A DNA stretch of 64,000 nt from Bacteroides sp. (GCA_021201335.1 JAJQFD010000052.1:22405-86404); one strand, 5' to 3'; shown: positions 1-11,157, counted from the first letter of the stretch. Notes: a model not told the origin generated them from the sequence alone. A program made the numbers and translations.

Positions 1-604
1 TAGGTTTGTTTACTTCTTTGTTTATATTTTCGATATAAGCTAATAATTCTTTGCGTCCCAGTCTGCTTTCGGAAGAAGACAGAAAATATGGGGGGAGTTC
101 TTCCCATTGCTTACGAAGTTCATTCAGGTACTTTTCGACATTGCCATGTAATTTACCACTTTTAAGTTTATCTACCTTCGTAAAAACAATGGAGAAAGGA
201 ATGCCGTTTTCACCCAGCCATTCCATAAATTCCATATCTATTTTCTGTGGTTCCAGGCGGCTATCTATCAACAGAAAGAGATTGGTCATTTGTTCTCTTT
301 CCAGGATGTAATCCTCAATGATTTTACGGATTTGTACCTGTCCTTTTTGCCCCCGGCGGGCAAATCCATATCCGGGTAAATCTACAATATACCAGCTTTT
401 ATTTATTAGGAAATGATTAATTAACATGGTTTTTCCTGGTGTGGCAGAAGTCATGGCAAGTCCTTTTCTTCCGGTCAACATATTAATAAGACTGGATTTT
501 CCTACATTAGAACGTCCAATAAAGGCATATTCGGGAAAGGTGCCTGCCGGGCACTTTTTAACGTCAGTGTTACTAATGATAAATTCAGCGCTTGTTATAT
601 CCAT
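1..604 (-). CDS. yihA: Ribosome biogenesis GTP-binding protein YihA/YsxC (EngB), C-terminal end runs off the window
   Basis: Minus-strand reading from ATG at 604: [59 protein letters not shown]..., with G1 (GRSNVGKS) and DLPGYGFA G3 motifs; no stop before base 1. Confidence 0.93.
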   Translation of the reverse strand, partial: MDITSAEFIISNTDVKKCPAGTFPEYAFIGRSNVGKSSLINMLTGRKGLAMTSATPGKTMLINHFLINKSWYIVDLPGYGFARRGQKGQVQIRKIIEDYILEREQMTNLFLLIDSRLEPQKIDMEFMEWLGENGIPFSIVFTKVDKLKSGKLHGNVEKYLNELRKQWEELPPYFLSSSESRLGRKELLAYIENINKEVNKP

Positions 605-2046
605 AATTTTTAGTTTTTTTCGATAATATGCACATCCCTGCAAATGTCAGAAAACCATTTAACATAAGCAATTCATAGCCAAATTTATAACCTGCCAGAT
701 TAGTTGTCAGGTAATCAATCAGGAAACAAATAAGCGGGGAAGCTATTGCAATATAAGGCACCCATTTGTCTTTTGTTTGGCGTTTGGTAAATAATCCAAA
801 AGCAAACATTCCTAACAAAGGTCCGTATGTATAAGACGCTATTACATAAATAGCATCGATAACACTTTGGCTATTTACTATCCGGAAAAAACAGATAAAA
901 GAGATCAGAATAAGGGACATGAATAAATGTACTCTGTTCCGTTTCCGCCGGGCGGTTTGTTCATCTTCTTTGTTTGTTTTTAAAATATCCACGCAGAAGC
1001 TGGTAGTCATGGAAGTCAGGGCGGAATCTGAATTGCTGAAAGCGGCAGCAATGATTCCGATAGTAAATAATATCAATACCGGTTGCCCCAAATAACCTTT
1101 GGTAGCAAACATGGGGAGTATATCGTCATTGATCGCTGGAAGTTCTACTGGCAATTGCTTGGCAAGAATCAGCAATAAAATACCCAGACATAAGAACAGG
1201 AAATTCAATGGAATGAAAGAGAAACCATACCAATACATGTTTTTTTGAGCTTCTTTCAGATTCCGGCATGATAGATTTTTCTGCATCATATCCTGATCAA
1301 GCCCTGTCATTACAATTACAATGAAAATACCACTAATGAATTGCTTAAAGAAATTCTGGCGGGATATCCAATTATCGAAAACAAAAATCCTTGCATGTTC
1401 ATGGTTTCGTATGGCCTCTGTCAGAGTGGGGAAGTCTATATTTAACTGCTGGGTAATAGCGATGATGATAAAAATCAGTGCAATAAATAAGCAAAAGGTT
1501 TGCAAAGTGTCTGTCCACACAATCGTTTTAATTCCGCTTTTATGGGTATAAATCCATACAAGTGCCACTGATACAACTGCAATTATCCAGAAAGGAATGC
1601 CGAATTCATGGAATACAAAATTATAAAGAATAAGGCAAACCAGGTATAATTTTGCAGCTGTACCCAGCATGCGGGAAAGTAAAAAGAAAAAAGACCCGGT
1701 TCGGTAGGATCGTTCACCTATACGATTGCCGAGGTAAGTATAGATACTTATTAAGTTTAGTTTATAATAAAGTGGGAGCAATACATGGGCTACTACTAGA
1801 TAGCCAAAGAAGAAACCAATCACAGTTTGCATATAAGTCATATCCATACTGCGCACCATACCTGGAACGGATACAAAGGTAACTCCGGAAATAGATGCTC
1901 CAATCATTCCAAAGGCTACAACATACCAGGGTGATTTGTTTTCTCCCCGGAAAAAAGCGGCGTCTGATCCTCCTTTTTTTTCCCGTAATGTGTGCAATAA
2001 TTAATAATGCAGAGAAATAACAAATAATGGTAATGAGTATCAACAT
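585..2046 (-). pseudogene. Sodium:solute symporter (SSS family), frame interrupted at an A8 tract near the N-terminus
   Basis: ORFs 1762..2046 ([24 protein letters not shown]) and 585..1997 (GGSDAAFFRGENKSPWYVVAFGMIGASISGVTF...) join into one SSS protein if the A8 (T8 on +, 1974-1981) is read as A7; 1461 nt = 487 codons after correction. Confidence 0.85.
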
Positions 2047-2082
2047 GCCGCAAAGGTAATACTAAATATCGATATTTTTATC

Positions 2083-2090
2083 TACATTTG
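2083..2090 (+). promoter_or_regulatory. Bacteroidetes -7 like element TACATTTG upstream of recR
   Basis: Matches TAnnTTTG about 25 bp upstream of the recR start. Confidence 0.4.
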
Positions 2091-2114
2091 TCGACGGAAA
2101 AGAGGAGATCGTCT

Positions 2115-2735
2115 ATGATAAATCAGCAATATCCCTCGGTACTATTGGAAAAAGCAGTGAATGAATTTGCCAAGCTGCCAGGTATCGGACGTAAGACTGC
2201 CATGAGATTGGTATTACATCTTTTAAGACAAGAAACTGCTACAGTTGATGCTTTCAGCCAAGCAATTCTTACCTTAAAGAGGGAAGTCAAATACTGTAAA
2301 GTATGTCATAATATTTCAGACACGGAAGTCTGTGCTATTTGTGCCAGTCCGCAACGGGATGCTTCTACCATCTGTGTCGTAGAAAACATACGAGATGTGA
2401 TGGCAGTAGAAGGAACACAACAGTTTCGGGGGCTGTATCACGTATTAGGAGGCGTTATCTCTCCAATGGACGGTGTAGGTCCCAGTGATTTACAGATTGA
2501 CAGTCTGGTAAAAAGAATTGCCAATGGAGGAGTAAAAGAAGTAATCCTGGCATTAAGTTCTACAATGGAAGGCGATACGACCAATTTTTATATTTACCGC
2601 AAACTGGATAAGCTGGATATTAAACTTAGCGTAATTGCCAGAGGTATTTCTATAGGCGATGAATTGGAATACACGGACGAAGTAACCCTGGGTCGAAGTA
2701 TCATAAACCGTACGGTGTTTACGGGTAATCTTTAA
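2115..2735 (+). CDS. recR: Recombination mediator protein RecR
   Basis: [32 protein letters not shown]..., zinc finger [16 protein letters not shown], Toprim segment; start chosen at ATG 2115 inside the longer ORF. Confidence 0.95.
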   Translation: MINQQYPSVLLEKAVNEFAKLPGIGRKTAMRLVLHLLRQETATVDAFSQAILTLKREVKYCKVCHNISDTEVCAICASPQRDASTICVVENIRDVMAVEGTQQFRGLYHVLGGVISPMDGVGPSDLQIDSLVKRIANGGVKEVILALSSTMEGDTTNFYIYRKLDKLDIKLSVIARGISIGDELEYTDEVTLGRSIINRTVFTGNL

Positions 2736-2752
2736 AAAATAATAACGGTATC

Positions 2753-3206
2753 ATGGAAGAAAAGATAAAAAGCTCTGTCAGGAAACTAAAGATAGGGTAT
2801 GTCTTGTTTTGGATAATCCCAGCTTTATTAATAGTTGCTTTTGAGACAGACCTCTTTCCGGTAGGAGTTTATGCGGATGATCAGGCAATGCAATATCGAT
2901 GGGAAACCGCTAGCATCTTGTTGACTATTGTGGTTGTACCGGTATCGCTTAAATATTTTAATGTGATTCTGAAGAAAAAAAATCGATCATTTGTCTATTT
3001 CGAATGCTATCAATCAATATGAAATGTGGAGTGCTATTCGATTACTTGTACTTCAATTGGCTGTATTGTTGGGCCTGGTGGTCTATTATCTAACTTTAGG
3101 AAATATCGGCAGTTTGTGTGCATTAATTGCGCTGACTGCTTCTGTGTTCTGTTTACCTGGCGAAAAACGTCTCAGAGAAGATTTAAACATACCAACAGAG
3201 AAATGA
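2753..3206 (+). pseudogene. Small membrane protein, frame interrupted at A8 tract
   Basis: ORFs 2753..3022 and 2991..3206 join as ...LKYFNVILKKIDHLSISNAINQYEMWSAIRLLVLQLAVLLGLVVYYLT...CLPGEKRLREDLNIPTEK if A8 at 2975-2982 is read as A7 (151 codons). Confidence 0.75.
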
Positions 3207-3736
3207 AAAACACTTATCTACGAGGAGAGTCAGTATATCTGCGTGCTTTAGAACCCGAAGATTTATCTTTTTTATATATGCTAGAGAATAATTCCGAATT
3301 ATGGGAAGTCAGTAGTTTTACGGTTCCTTATTCACGCTATATTTTAAAAGAGTTCATCACCCAATCCCAATATGATATTTTTGCAGATAAACAACTTCGG
3401 TTAATCATTGCTTTGCAAGATACACATACGATAGTGGGAACTATTGATGTTACAGATTTTGTTCCTTTACATAGAAGAGGAGCGGTAGGAATTGCACTAT
3501 TAAAAGAATATCGGAATAAGGGCTATGCTTCCGAAGCTTTACGACTTCTCTGCGAATATACTTTTAATTTCTTGCATCTTAAACAGTTATATGCGCATAT
3601 CCCGGAAGATAATAAGGCTAGTCTTCATTTATTTACCTCCTGTGGTTTTGAGCGCGGCGGGATAATGAAAGAATGGATTCAGACGAATGAAGGATATAAA
3701 GATGCTGTTTTTATGCAAAAGATTAATCTCAAATAA
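3203..3736 (+). CDS. GNAT family N-acetyltransferase (RimJ/SpeG-like)
   Basis: MKNTYLRGESVYLRALEPEDLSFLYMLEN...GIALLKEYRNKGYASEALRLLCEY...; ATG 3203 is the likely start within the longer ORF. Confidence 0.85.
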   Translation: MKNTYLRGESVYLRALEPEDLSFLYMLENNSELWEVSSFTVPYSRYILKEFITQSQYDIFADKQLRLIIALQDTHTIVGTIDVTDFVPLHRRGAVGIALLKEYRNKGYASEALRLLCEYTFNFLHLKQLYAHIPEDNKASLHLFTSCGFERGGIMKEWIQTNEGYKDAVFMQKINLK

Positions 3737-4060
3737 TATTCGTATTCTCTTTTATTTGAAAAGCAAGCAGATATAAATTATCACTTTGATAGTTTGACAC
3801 TTTGCAAATTAAACGTGCCTGGAATTTAGTTTTTAGGGTTCTTTCCCTAGTCTCATTAAAAAACGCAAGGAAATCGCATTTGAAAAATTCAAGAAGAAAC
3901 AGAATTTTTTGTTTTAATAAACAAATCACTTTATAATCGCTTTTATAAACTCAATATGTTATTAATGTAAGTTGATTGTATGTCTTTTTGATTATTTAGA
4001 AACGAGTGGATTTTTATTGCTCCCAGAGAAAAATCAGCAATTTTCCGTATGGTATTTTAT

Positions 4061-4141
4061 AGTTGCGCCTGCAAGTATAAAGACTTATAGGCGCAAGTTT
4101 TTATACTTGCAGGCGCAACTCTTTGTACTTGCGGGCGCAAC
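4061..4141. repeat. Palindromic repeat cluster, consensus TTTATACTTGCAGGCGCAACT
   Basis: Perfect 21-bp inverted repeat AGTTGCGCCTGCAAGTATAAA (4061-4081) / TTTATACTTGCAGGCGCAACT (4100-4120) with 18-nt loop, plus a diverged direct copy CTTTGTACTTGCGGGCGCAAC (4121-4141). Confidence 0.9.
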
Positions 4142-4423
4142 AATAGCACAAAATCAGCGAAAAATCATCTATAAAAGGTGAAAAAAATGCCTATTTTGAG
4201 GTAAAAACCTTGTGCTTTAACATATTTCAAACATTTTTTGGCTCGTCATAAAAAATAGGGCTGTTATCAAAGCTATTTTAAAATGATTCAAAAAGAAAAT
4301 AAAACATATATTTAGCTGTCTTTTTGATTTCATGTGATTCGTTAGAAGCTCTCAGTTTATGTAAGAACCTAAACTGATTTTGTTGAAGTACGTACGGCAT
4401 TAAACTTTTTTTTGTAGGAGTAT

Positions 4424-7400
4424 TTATTCTGACTTATTTTTCCTGTATTCCAGCGGTGACATCAAATATTGTTCTTTGAAACATTTCCCGAAGTAACGAG
4501 GTGAACTGAACCCTAATAAATCAGATATTTCAGCTATCTGTAAATCGGGTCTAGTTCGTAATAGGGTGGAAGCCATTTTGAGTTTGTAGTTTACTATAAA
4601 GTCATTCGGAGTCATACCTGTTAACCCTTTGAATTTAGAGAATAACGTGCTTCTACCAAGGCCAATTTCTTTAGCTAGTTGATTGATATCAAATTCAGGG
4701 TTATCCAGGTTACGCTTAATCACTTCTTCGATGCGCTCCATAAAGTTTTGATCCAGTTGATTTGTAACCAGAAGTGAATTATCTACATCTGTCTGCGAAT
4801 GATATTTCTTTTGAAGTAACCTTCTGTTTCTTATCAGATTATTACATCTTGCGAATAATAATTTGGCATTAAACGGTTTTCCAATATAGTCATCCGCACC
4901 TTTTTGTAATCCTTCCATGTTTTGCTCATTAGAGTTTAAGGCTGTAAGCAAAACTACCGGAATATGACAAATGTCAAGATTGCTTTTGATACGCAGACAC
5001 ATTTCCGTTCCGGACATGATAGGCATCATTATATCACTCAATACCAAATGGGGCATATCTTCCATCGTTTTTCGTAATCCTTCTTCACCGTTTCGTGCTT
5101 GTATTACTTTATATATCGGACTGAAAAGAGTCGTAAGAATCTGAAGCAATTCTTCGTTATCTTCCACAATCAAGATTAACGGTTTGTCTTCTTCTGATGA
5201 TACAGAAGTTAAATTGTTATCCACTTCTATCATATTTTCCATCAGAAGAGGATCAGGTAAAGTGTCCGGCTGGATGCTATCTTTGGGTGTATCCGATAAA
5301 ATTTGTATATGCGGATCGTTATTAAAATGTTCGTTTCCTTTTCGCAACCGGACGGAAAAAATAGACCCATAGCCCAATTGACTTTCTACCGAAATAGTGC
5401 CATAATGACTCTCCACAATACTTTTGGTAAGTGCTAATCCAATTCCGGTACCTTTGTTAACTTTATCCGGGTCATCATCAACCTGATAAAACCGGCCAAA
5501 AATCTGGTTCAGGTTTTTCTTGTCTATCCCTATGCCATTATCTATTATATTAATACAAATTTTATTTTCTTCTTCCTGGATATTAAGTTCAATAACTCCT
5601 TTTCTTTTGGTATATTTAAAAGCATTGGATAGTATATTATAGAATACTTTTTTCATTTGATTCGGGTCGAACCAACATAAGATCGTTTCTTTACGGGGAG
5701 TAAACTTATAATTAATCTCGTTCGACAGGGAGTATTCATAAAACGACAGATAAATTTCCTGCAGGAACGGGATCAGGTTTTGCTCGGAAACATTCAGGGT
5801 AACATGTTTCTGTTCAAATTTCCTAAAGTCCAACAATTCACTGATAAGATTCCTCATGTGATACGTATGTTTATATACTTTAAGAATCTTGTTATATAAT
5901 AAAGGAGAAAGAGACGTGTTTTGTAATAATAACTCAATTTGAGAAATAATCAGTGTTAACGGTGTTCTGAATTCATGGCTGATATTGGTGAAGAAACGTA
6001 GTTTAGATTGATTTAATTCTTCAATCCGTTCTTTTTCTTTTTTCTCCGCATCCAAGGATGCAGCCAGTTTCATTTTACTATACCTGAAATAAATGAAAGT
6101 GGAAATAATAAGGGCAGTCATTAAAAAATAAAGAAAATAAGCCAGGGGTGTGCTGTAAAATGGTCTTTTAATGGTTATGACTAGCTGAATTTCTTCGGGA
6201 GACTGAATCAAACTGGCTGGTTTCTTTTCTTTCACCTTTAAGACATATTTTCCGGGATTCAAATTCGTGTAGTAAATGCTATTGTTATAAGTTTCTATCC
6301 ATTCATTGTCAAATCCCTCTAAAATATATTCGAAAGTGGAACGACTAAGCATCCCTACATAATTGTTCGAGGCAAAATAGAAAATCAGGTTATTTTGTTT
6401 ATGATTTAAGATGATGGATTTGGTATAGGCTAATATGTCGGTGAGCACACCTTTTTCCGGCAGAGGGTATATGGGTTTGTTAGCTATATACAGCTCCGAA
6501 AAATAAATATTATAGGGTTTATTCTTTTTGGAAAGATCTTCTTCATAGAAAGAAGAGAGTCCATCTGCACCACCCACATAAATCTCTCCGTTTTGGCAAA
6601 CATATAATCCGCAACTTTCATAAATAGCATTAATTAGCAATCCTCGGGGACCCAGATTAATGGTTTCAATTAATCCTTTTTCGGGATTAAAAATAAAAAT
6701 GTTCTGGCTGCTTGTTACAATCAGGTTTCCTTGCTGAGACTGGGTTATTTTATAACAATAGTTGCTCGGAATATTCCCATTTTCCACGCTATATTCCACA
6801 AATTCCTGTGTAGCTGGATTAAAACGAAAAAGACCGGAACCTTGTGTTCCAATGTAAATATCTCCTTCCAGGGTTTCAAACATACCTTTTATCGGACGAA
6901 CCCCTAAACCCATTTCTCCGGTATTGTAAACCCGGACATCCGAAGGATCATCTATTTTGATACGGTTAATATAAGAGACTCGCGACAACCATATATATCC
7001 CTTGCTGTCTATAATAAAATCAACACCCGCTGCTATATTGGGGAAAATATCCGGAAACAATCTACTGAATTTTTCCGTAATAAGGTCCATTTGAAATAAT
7101 CCATTACGTGCCAGGATGATAAGTTTATCTCCGTAAATATCTACCTTATGGATAACATCATTTGGCTTTTGATTTACATCCATCGTATTTTCCAAATAAT
7201 TGGTAAAATGATTACTGGATATATCATATTTTGATAGCCCTCCGGTGTGTGTACCTATATATAATACATTCCTTTTACTATCATAACAAATACTTTTAAG
7301 ATTGTTATGGGCAATCGAATTTTTATGAGGGTCGGCCAGGAAATGCTCTATTTTCCCGGTTTTCCGGTTTAATTTATTGAGCCCTCCACCTTCGGTACAA

Positions 7401-8473
7401 ATCCATAGGTTGTTATTCTTGTCTTCCACCATATTACCTATGAAAGGATAACTCAAACAAAAATCATAATGGGGATTGTCCGTATAATGAGTAAATATAT
7501 CTGCTTCGGGATTGAAATAATTAACGCCTCCATAATACGTACCTACCCATATTGTACCTTGGTTATCCCGGCATAAAGAGAAGACCGACGAATGGGTTAA
7601 GCTTCCGGGAAGTTTGTTTTGAGTGTAATGTTCATATTCTCCCGTCAGAGTATTGTATTTCTGCAATCCCTTGAAGGTCCCTATCCATATTTCTCCGTTT
7701 TTATTTTCTGCAAAAGCTCTTACCTGGTCATTAGCTATAGAGTTCGAGTTATTAGGATCATGCTGAAAGAAAGTAACGTTTCCTCTGGGACTGATTTTAT
7801 ACATTCCTTCTGTTCTACAGCCAACCCACAAATCTCCATTGGAAGATTCGAATAAATTATAAATATCTTTATCCGGTATAATGCAGCTTACCTTACCGTT
7901 ATTATTTATTTGAAATAATCCGGTTCGGGTACCTAACCATATATTATTGTTTTGAGTTCGACAAATTTCATTGACAGTTAAATTTTTATCCAACTCTATT
8001 TGGAATTCACTTTTTTTATTGTCGTCATTCCAGATAAAGGTGGAATTTTGTGTGGCATACCATAAAATTCCATTAATTGAAGCGATAGCAGTCACATTCC
8101 TTTCCTGCAAACAGCTGAATCTTTGCTTCTTAATATCATATTTTATCAGTGAATTATCAATGTGGCAATAAATGTTATTGTTTTTGTCGGATACAATGGC
8201 ATTCACCATATACCCTGGCAAGAAGCTACCGGAAATGGAAAGAGGACTACCATCCGGATTGGATATCGTTTTATAGGTAATAATTCGTTCTCCATCATAA
8301 ATACTGATTCCTTCATTGGTGCCAAACCACATGCGACCCAATTCATCCTGATGGATAGACACCACCGAAAGTTGTGCTAAACCTTCGTTAAGGCCGATAT
8401 GATTGAAGTAGATGGGAAGTGCATGAGATGTTATAAATAGTGAGAATATTATGGTGAGGACTATCTTTTTCAT
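4424..8473 (-). CDS. Hybrid two-component system sensor/regulator (HTCS: beta-propeller, Y_Y_Y, HisKA-HATPase, receiver, AraC HTH)
   Basis: Propeller repeats (MWFGTNEGISIYDG, IWLGTRTGLFQ), FFTNISHEFRTPLTLI H-box, LILIVEDNEELLQIL receiver, C-terminal FDINQLAKEIGLGRSTLFSKFKGLTGMTP...SSPRYFGKCFKEQY; likely ATG at 8473 (MKKIVLTIIFSLFITSHA). Confidence 0.93.
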   Translation of the reverse strand: MKKIVLTIIFSLFITSHALPIYFNHIGLNEGLAQLSVVSIHQDELGRMWFGTNEGISIYDGERIITYKTISNPDGSPLSISGSFLPGYMVNAIVSDKNNNIYCHIDNSLIKYDIKKQRFSCLQERNVTAIASINGILWYATQNSTFIWNDDNKKSEFQIELDKNLTVNEICRTQNNNIWLGTRTGLFQINNNGKVSCIIPDKDIYNLFESSNGDLWVGCRTEGMYKISPRGNVTFFQHDPNNSNSIANDQVRAFAENKNGEIWIGTFKGLQKYNTLTGEYEHYTQNKLPGSLTHSSVFSLCRDNQGTIWVGTYYGGVNYFNPEADIFTHYTDNPHYDFCLSYPFIGNMVEDKNNNLWICTEGGGLNKLNRKTGKIEHFLADPHKNSIAHNNLKSICYDSKRNVLYIGTHTGGLSKYDISSNHFTNYLENTMDVNQKPNDVIHKVDIYGDKLIILARNGLFQMDLITEKFSRLFPDIFPNIAAGVDFIIDSKGYIWLSRVSYINRIKIDDPSDVRVYNTGEMGLGVRPIKGMFETLEGDIYIGTQGSGLFRFNPATQEFVEYSVENGNIPSNYCYKITQSQQGNLIVTSSQNIFIFNPEKGLIETINLGPRGLLINAIYESCGLYVCQNGEIYVGGADGLSSFYEEDLSKKNKPYNIYFSELYIANKPIYPLPEKGVLTDILAYTKSIILNHKQNNLIFYFASNNYVGMLSRSTFEYILEGFDNEWIETYNNSIYYTNLNPGKYVLKVKEKKPASLIQSPEEIQLVITIKRPFYSTPLAYFLYFLMTALIISTFIYFRYSKMKLAASLDAEKKEKERIEELNQSKLRFFTNISHEFRTPLTLIISQIELLLQNTSLSPLLYNKILKVYKHTYHMRNLISELLDFRKFEQKHVTLNVSEQNLIPFLQEIYLSFYEYSLSNEINYKFTPRKETILCWFDPNQMKKVFYNILSNAFKYTKRKGVIELNIQEEENKICINIIDNGIGIDKKNLNQIFGRFYQVDDDPDKVNKGTGIGLALTKSIVESHYGTISVESQLGYGSIFSVRLRKGNEHFNNDPHIQILSDTPKDSIQPDTLPDPLLMENMIEVDNNLTSVSSEEDKPLILIVEDNEELLQILTTLFSPIYKVIQARNGEEGLRKTMEDMPHLVLSDIMMPIMSGTEMCLRIKSNLDICHIPVVLLTALNSNEQNMEGLQKGADDYIGKPFNAKLLFARCNNLIRNRRLLQKKYHSQTDVDNSLLVTNQLDQNFMERIEEVIKRNLDNPEFDINQLAKEIGLGRSTLFSKFKGLTGMTPNDFIVNYKLKMASTLLRTRPDLQIAEISDLLGFSSPRYFGKCFKEQYLMSPLEYRKNKSE

Positions 8474-8495
8474 TTCTAACAAAATTGGATATAGG

Positions 8496-9737
8496 CTACA
8501 CAAAGATAGTTTTTTCTTGTTGCAAATGGAGTGTCTGGTCAAAACAAATTTCAAAAAGACAACCTTTTCCGACTTCTGAGCTAACATTGATCGATCCTCC
8601 ATGTTGATTGATTATTTGTTTGCAAAGGCTTAATCCAATGCCGGAACCGGAATTCTTGGTCGTAAAAAAAGGAACGAAGATTTTATCCATAACCTCCGGA
8701 AGGATGCCTTCGCCGTTATCGCTAATCAGGAAAATAACTTGTTCAGGATCCGCCTGAATAGCTGTTCTTATTTCAATTTGGGGTTCTGATACCTTTTCTG
8801 TGGCTTCCCTGGCATTTTTTAGTAAATTTATGAGTACTTGTTCTATTTGGGTACGGTCGGCTGATATAAATACCTCCTTTGCAGGAAGTTCGAACCGGAA
8901 TTCTTTTCCGGGAAAAAGCTTCTTAAGGTCTTTCAGTAATTCACCTATATTTACAGGAGCTAGTGTAAGAGCCGGTAAACTGGTAAGACGCCGGTAATTT
9001 TCCACGAAATTCAGCAAACCTTTGCTACGCCGATGAATGGTTTGCAAAGCCTGAAGCATGATTTGGTTTTCTGTGTCGTTCTGTTCCGATTGCGATGCCC
9101 GTTCACTGAGTGTTTCCGACAGAGAGAGGATAGGAGTAATGGAATTCATAATCTCATGGGTTAATACACTGATAAGTTTTTGCCAGGCTTCCATTTCGTT
9201 TCTCTGCAACACAGAATGAATATTTTTTAAACTGATCAGCAATTGTTCTTTTCCCTGGGCTGTAAAGATGGTAGAGGATTTAGCTAATTCCTGAATAATC
9301 CCGTTTCTTCTCAGCCGAATCATTTGGATTGCCGGTTGGCAGAATTGTTCCAGCAATTGTTCCGGTATTTGATGGTAATCTCCTAATAATTGTAGGGCAG
9401 CCTTATTGCTCCATTCAACCTTACCTTTAATATCAGTTACAAGTACAGCTGTATCAACTTTATTCAATAAATTTTCATAGTATTGATACTTGACTTCCTC
9501 TTGAAGAATACGTTGTTTGAGATCAGCTTCACGGGAACGGATATTTTCCACTAATCGTTGCATCGAATTAATGTACTTCGTTTGCAGTGTATATAATCGT
9601 ATGCAAATGCTTATGAGTATTAATAACAGGATGGTGGCACTGAACCAGAATTCTTTCCGGAAAACTAGATAACAACCTATCGATAATAAAATTATGAGCA
9701 GAATATGGATGATAATTGAAAATGGATATCTTTTCAT
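8496..9737 (-). CDS. NtrB-like sensor histidine kinase (two TM, PAS, HisKA, HATPase)
   Basis: LISVLTHEIMNSITPILSLSETL H-box, QVLINLLKNAREA N-box, GSGIGLSLCKQIINQHGG G-box; adjacent to NtrC-like gene. Confidence 0.9.
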   Translation of the reverse strand: MKRYPFSIIIHILLIILLSIGCYLVFRKEFWFSATILLLILISICIRLYTLQTKYINSMQRLVENIRSREADLKQRILQEEVKYQYYENLLNKVDTAVLVTDIKGKVEWSNKAALQLLGDYHQIPEQLLEQFCQPAIQMIRLRRNGIIQELAKSSTIFTAQGKEQLLISLKNIHSVLQRNEMEAWQKLISVLTHEIMNSITPILSLSETLSERASQSEQNDTENQIMLQALQTIHRRSKGLLNFVENYRRLTSLPALTLAPVNIGELLKDLKKLFPGKEFRFELPAKEVFISADRTQIEQVLINLLKNAREATEKVSEPQIEIRTAIQADPEQVIFLISDNGEGILPEVMDKIFVPFFTTKNSGSGIGLSLCKQIINQHGGSINVSSEVGKGCLFEICFDQTLHLQQEKTIFV

Positions 9738-11098
9738 AAACCAAGCTTTTCAAGTTTACGATACAAAGCATAACGGGTTATCCCCAGATAATCAGCAGCC
9801 CGGGACACATTTCCTTCGCTAAGTCGCATGGCGCGTTCTATGGCCTGTCGTTCCAGTTGTTCCAGATTGAGGATTTCCTCTTTAGCAGTTGGAGCCTGTA
9901 TAGGCTGAAGAAGAAAGCTTTCCGGACGCAATAAGACTTGTTCACTCAGAATGACCGCACGTTCAATACTGTGTTGTAATTCACGTACATTTCCCGGCCA
10001 GTTGTACTTCAGTAATTTGTTTTTGCTCTCACGAGTGAGTCCCTGAATTTCTTTTCGGTATTTTTGAGTATATATTTTCAGGAAATGATCCGCCAACAAT
10101 AGAATATCGTTTCCTCTTTCCCGGAGTGGCGGAATATGAATTTGAATAGTGTTTATTCTGTAAAGAAGATCCTGGCGGAAACCACCTTCATTTACCAACT
10201 TATGAATATTTACATTGGTTGCACAAATCAGCCGCACATCAATGGTGTATGCTTGTGTACTACCCAAACGGGTAATTTGTTGTTTTTCCAACGCAGTAAG
10301 AAGTTTAACTTGCATAGTAAGCGGCAAGTTCCCTATTTCATCCAGGAAAAGAGTACCTCCTGTTGCCACTTCCATGCGTCCCGGTTTGGACTTCCTGGCA
10401 TCTGTAAAAGCTCCTTTTTCGTAACCAAATAGTTCGCTTTCAAATAAAGATTCAGGAATGCTTCCCAAATCAATGCTAATAAATGGTTTATTATAGCGGG
10501 AAGAAGAACGGTATAGTAAATGAGCGATCATATCCTTCCCCGTTCCGTTTTCTCCGAGGATAAGTATATTAGCATCTGTATCACTTAATTTATATATGGT
10601 AGAAAAAATTTCCTGCATGGCTGCTGATTCACCGATAATTTCATGATCGTTGTATATCGAATCTTGGAGAATAGTAACCTGTTTTTTCAAATGTTTTACT
10701 TCCAGGCGGGAGTTCCTTAATTTAATTCCGGAAGAAAGAGTCGCCAAAAGTTTTTCTTTTTCCCATGGTTTGGATACAAAGTCTGTTGCGCCGGCTTTGA
10801 TGGCTTTTACCGCTTTATCTGTATCTGCATAAGCTGTCATAAAGATAACAATTGCCTGTGGATCGATCTCTAACACCCTTTTCAAACCTTCAAAACCTTC
10901 TTGCCCGCTAATAGCATCTCGGCTGAAATTCATATCCAGTAGTATAATGTCTGGTTCGAAGGTCTTCATAAAATAGGGGATTTTTTCAGGGGTGACGGCT
11001 ACCTTGATCTTTTCAAAATAAGGTTCTAGAAGCAAGTTTAATGCAAAAAGCACATCTTCATTATCATCAACGATTAATATTTTTCCTTGCTTGTTCAT
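9734..11098 (-). CDS. Sigma-54-dependent response regulator, NtrC family
   Basis: Receiver ILIVDDNEDVLFAL, AAA+ ILILGENGTGKDMIAHLLY and ESELFGYEKGAFTDA (GAFTGA-type loop), Fis-type HTH RAADYLGITRYALYRKLEKLGL. Confidence 0.95.
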   Translation of the reverse strand: MNKQGKILIVDDNEDVLFALNLLLEPYFEKIKVAVTPEKIPYFMKTFEPDIILLDMNFSRDAISGQEGFEGLKRVLEIDPQAIVIFMTAYADTDKAVKAIKAGATDFVSKPWEKEKLLATLSSGIKLRNSRLEVKHLKKQVTILQDSIYNDHEIIGESAAMQEIFSTIYKLSDTDANILILGENGTGKDMIAHLLYRSSSRYNKPFISIDLGSIPESLFESELFGYEKGAFTDARKSKPGRMEVATGGTLFLDEIGNLPLTMQVKLLTALEKQQITRLGSTQAYTIDVRLICATNVNIHKLVNEGGFRQDLLYRINTIQIHIPPLRERGNDILLLADHFLKIYTQKYRKEIQGLTRESKNKLLKYNWPGNVRELQHSIERAVILSEQVLLRPESFLLQPIQAPTAKEEILNLEQLERQAIERAMRLSEGNVSRAADYLGITRYALYRKLEKLGL

Positions 11099-11157
11099 AA
11101 GCTGATTTCGTTTGAAGTTCCATGGGACAAATATAGATATAAAATCTTTGTGCTGTA

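Noticed and set aside
51-626. Plus-strand ORFs 51..311 and 426..626
   Set aside because: Antisense to the clearly recognisable yihA gene
3972-4181. 69-aa + ORF spanning the palindromic repeat
   Set aside because: Covers an inverted-repeat cluster in an intergenic gap and has no family resemblance; treated as repeat rather than gene
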